Assembly (NCBI GenBank): GCA_018830685.1
Contig: JAHJRR010000018.1
Location: 1 to 5,986 of the forward strand
DNA from: Nanobdellota archaeon
GTDB taxonomy: Archaea; Nanobdellota; Nanobdellia; Pacearchaeales; GW2011-AR1
Length of the DNA: 5,986 nucleotides
Direction of reading: 5' to 3'
Every line of letters starts with the position of its first letter. Positions within the stretch are counted from its first letter, which is position 1. Of the stretch, positions 5,587-5,986 are shown one piece after another. Under the pieces are notes generated by a model. That model did not search any database. It was not told where the DNA came from and saw only the letters and a program-made list of their open reading frames with translations. A program made the position numbers and the translations under genes.

Positions 5587-5986
5587 ATGGGAAAAGAGGA
5601 TTTTCTAAAAAGGAATAAAGAAAAAGTTCAAATTCCACTTAATGGGGGTTCTAGCCCTGGGAGGTTTCAGAGATTTATTATGTTTATCAAAAGCGTTAAG
5701 ACTCTTTATGTGTTGATTTTTTTCGTTTCGATTCTTATCTTGACGCTTCTTGCAGCTTCTTTTGCTTTTTCAGAAGAGAGGTATGGAGTAGTTCCTACTT
5801 GTGGCGATGGGACTTTTTACGGAAAATGTTCTTTAGATAAATCTTATTATTGTTTGGATGGTGTTTTGGTTGAGAGAGCATCTGTTTGTGGTTGTCCCGA
5901 AGGGTGGAAAAAATCTGAGGAATCTTGTGTTTCAGAATACCACACGGGTGTTAGAGATTTAGTTTTAGATTATTTTTTTGAAGGAG
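5587..5986 (+). CDS. Membrane-anchored Cys-rich extracellular protein, C-terminus beyond the window
   Basis: The 133 visible residues start with a basic, polar N-terminus (1-38, with KSVK just before the membrane). A hydrophobic stretch follows at 39-61 (LYVLIFFVSILILTLLAASF), fitting a signal anchor with the rest outside the cell. Residues 70-114 form a compact six-Cys module: PTCGDGTFYGKCS (C72, C81), KSYYC (C89), CGCPEG (C101, C103) and C114. It may be held by disulfides or bind metal. I recall similar modules in predicted secreted proteins of Woesearchaeota and Pacearchaeota, sometimes ahead of transglutaminase-like or protease domains, but this is from memory and no catalytic domain is visible here. 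After the module a helix-like segment begins (VRDLVLDYFFEG). The ATG at 5587 has a GAGG site and a TATA box upstream and lies 42 bp after leuS, so co-transcription is possible. Function unknown. Confidence 0.75.
   Translation, partial: MGKEDFLKRNKEKVQIPLNGGSSPGRFQRFIMFIKSVKTLYVLIFFVSILILTLLAASFAFSEERYGVVPTCGDGTFYGKCSLDKSYYCLDGVLVERASVCGCPEGWKKSEESCVSEYHTGVRDLVLDYFFEG

Noticed and set aside
5572..5588. Similarity between TTAGAGGAATAATAT here and TTAGAGGATAATAT before leuS (3010-3023)
   Set aside because: Position relative to the start codon differs (adjacent here, about 30 nt upstream in leuS), so a shared regulatory role is unlikely; short AT-rich match.

Overview
The window looks like a piece of a small, AT-rich archaeal genome, most likely from the DPANN group (Pacearchaeota/Woesearchaeota-like). 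Three things point to archaea. There is a complete tRNA-splicing endonuclease (endA). Every well-bounded gene start has a TTTAAA- or TTTTTATA-type TATA box about 25-30 nt before its start codon, and four of the five lack a Shine-Dalgarno site, which is the pattern of leaderless archaeal transcription. The last gene encodes a membrane-anchored Cys-rich protein of a style I associate with DPANN genomes. The DPANN placement is inference; the archaeal placement is well supported.

Layout. Positions 1-273 (+) hold the 3' end of a broken gene. No single frame is open, but three one-base corrections in or near homopolymer runs restore one continuous C-terminal coding sequence with a G-L-E-V-K motif of PD-(D/E)XK nuclease type. 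It ends stop-to-stop against a convergent, intact amino-DNA methyltransferase (274-1872, -). Together they suggest a type II restriction-modification locus in which the nuclease is decaying, phase-variable or mis-assembled while the methylase is intact. Upstream of the methylase on the same strand is endA (1929-2447, -). A 128-bp divergent promoter region separates endA from a stand-alone response-regulator receiver domain (2576-2959, +), which is followed by an oligo-T terminator. Next comes leucyl-tRNA synthetase (3052-5544, +), then a membrane-anchored Cys-rich protein cut off by the window end (5587-5986, +).

The most interesting points are these. (1) The LeuRS has a bacterial-type catalytic and editing body, unexpected in an archaeon, but its last ~90 residues read like the archaeal LeuRS tail, so it may be a natural chimera. 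(2) The restriction gene remnant lies opposite an intact methylase. (3) Promoter-to-ATG geometry is regular across the window and moves the leuS start from the TTG at 3031 to the ATG at 3052. The genes do not form one pathway: endA and leuS are tRNA housekeeping, the methylase and remnant are DNA modification/defence, the receiver is signalling, and the last gene is cell-surface.
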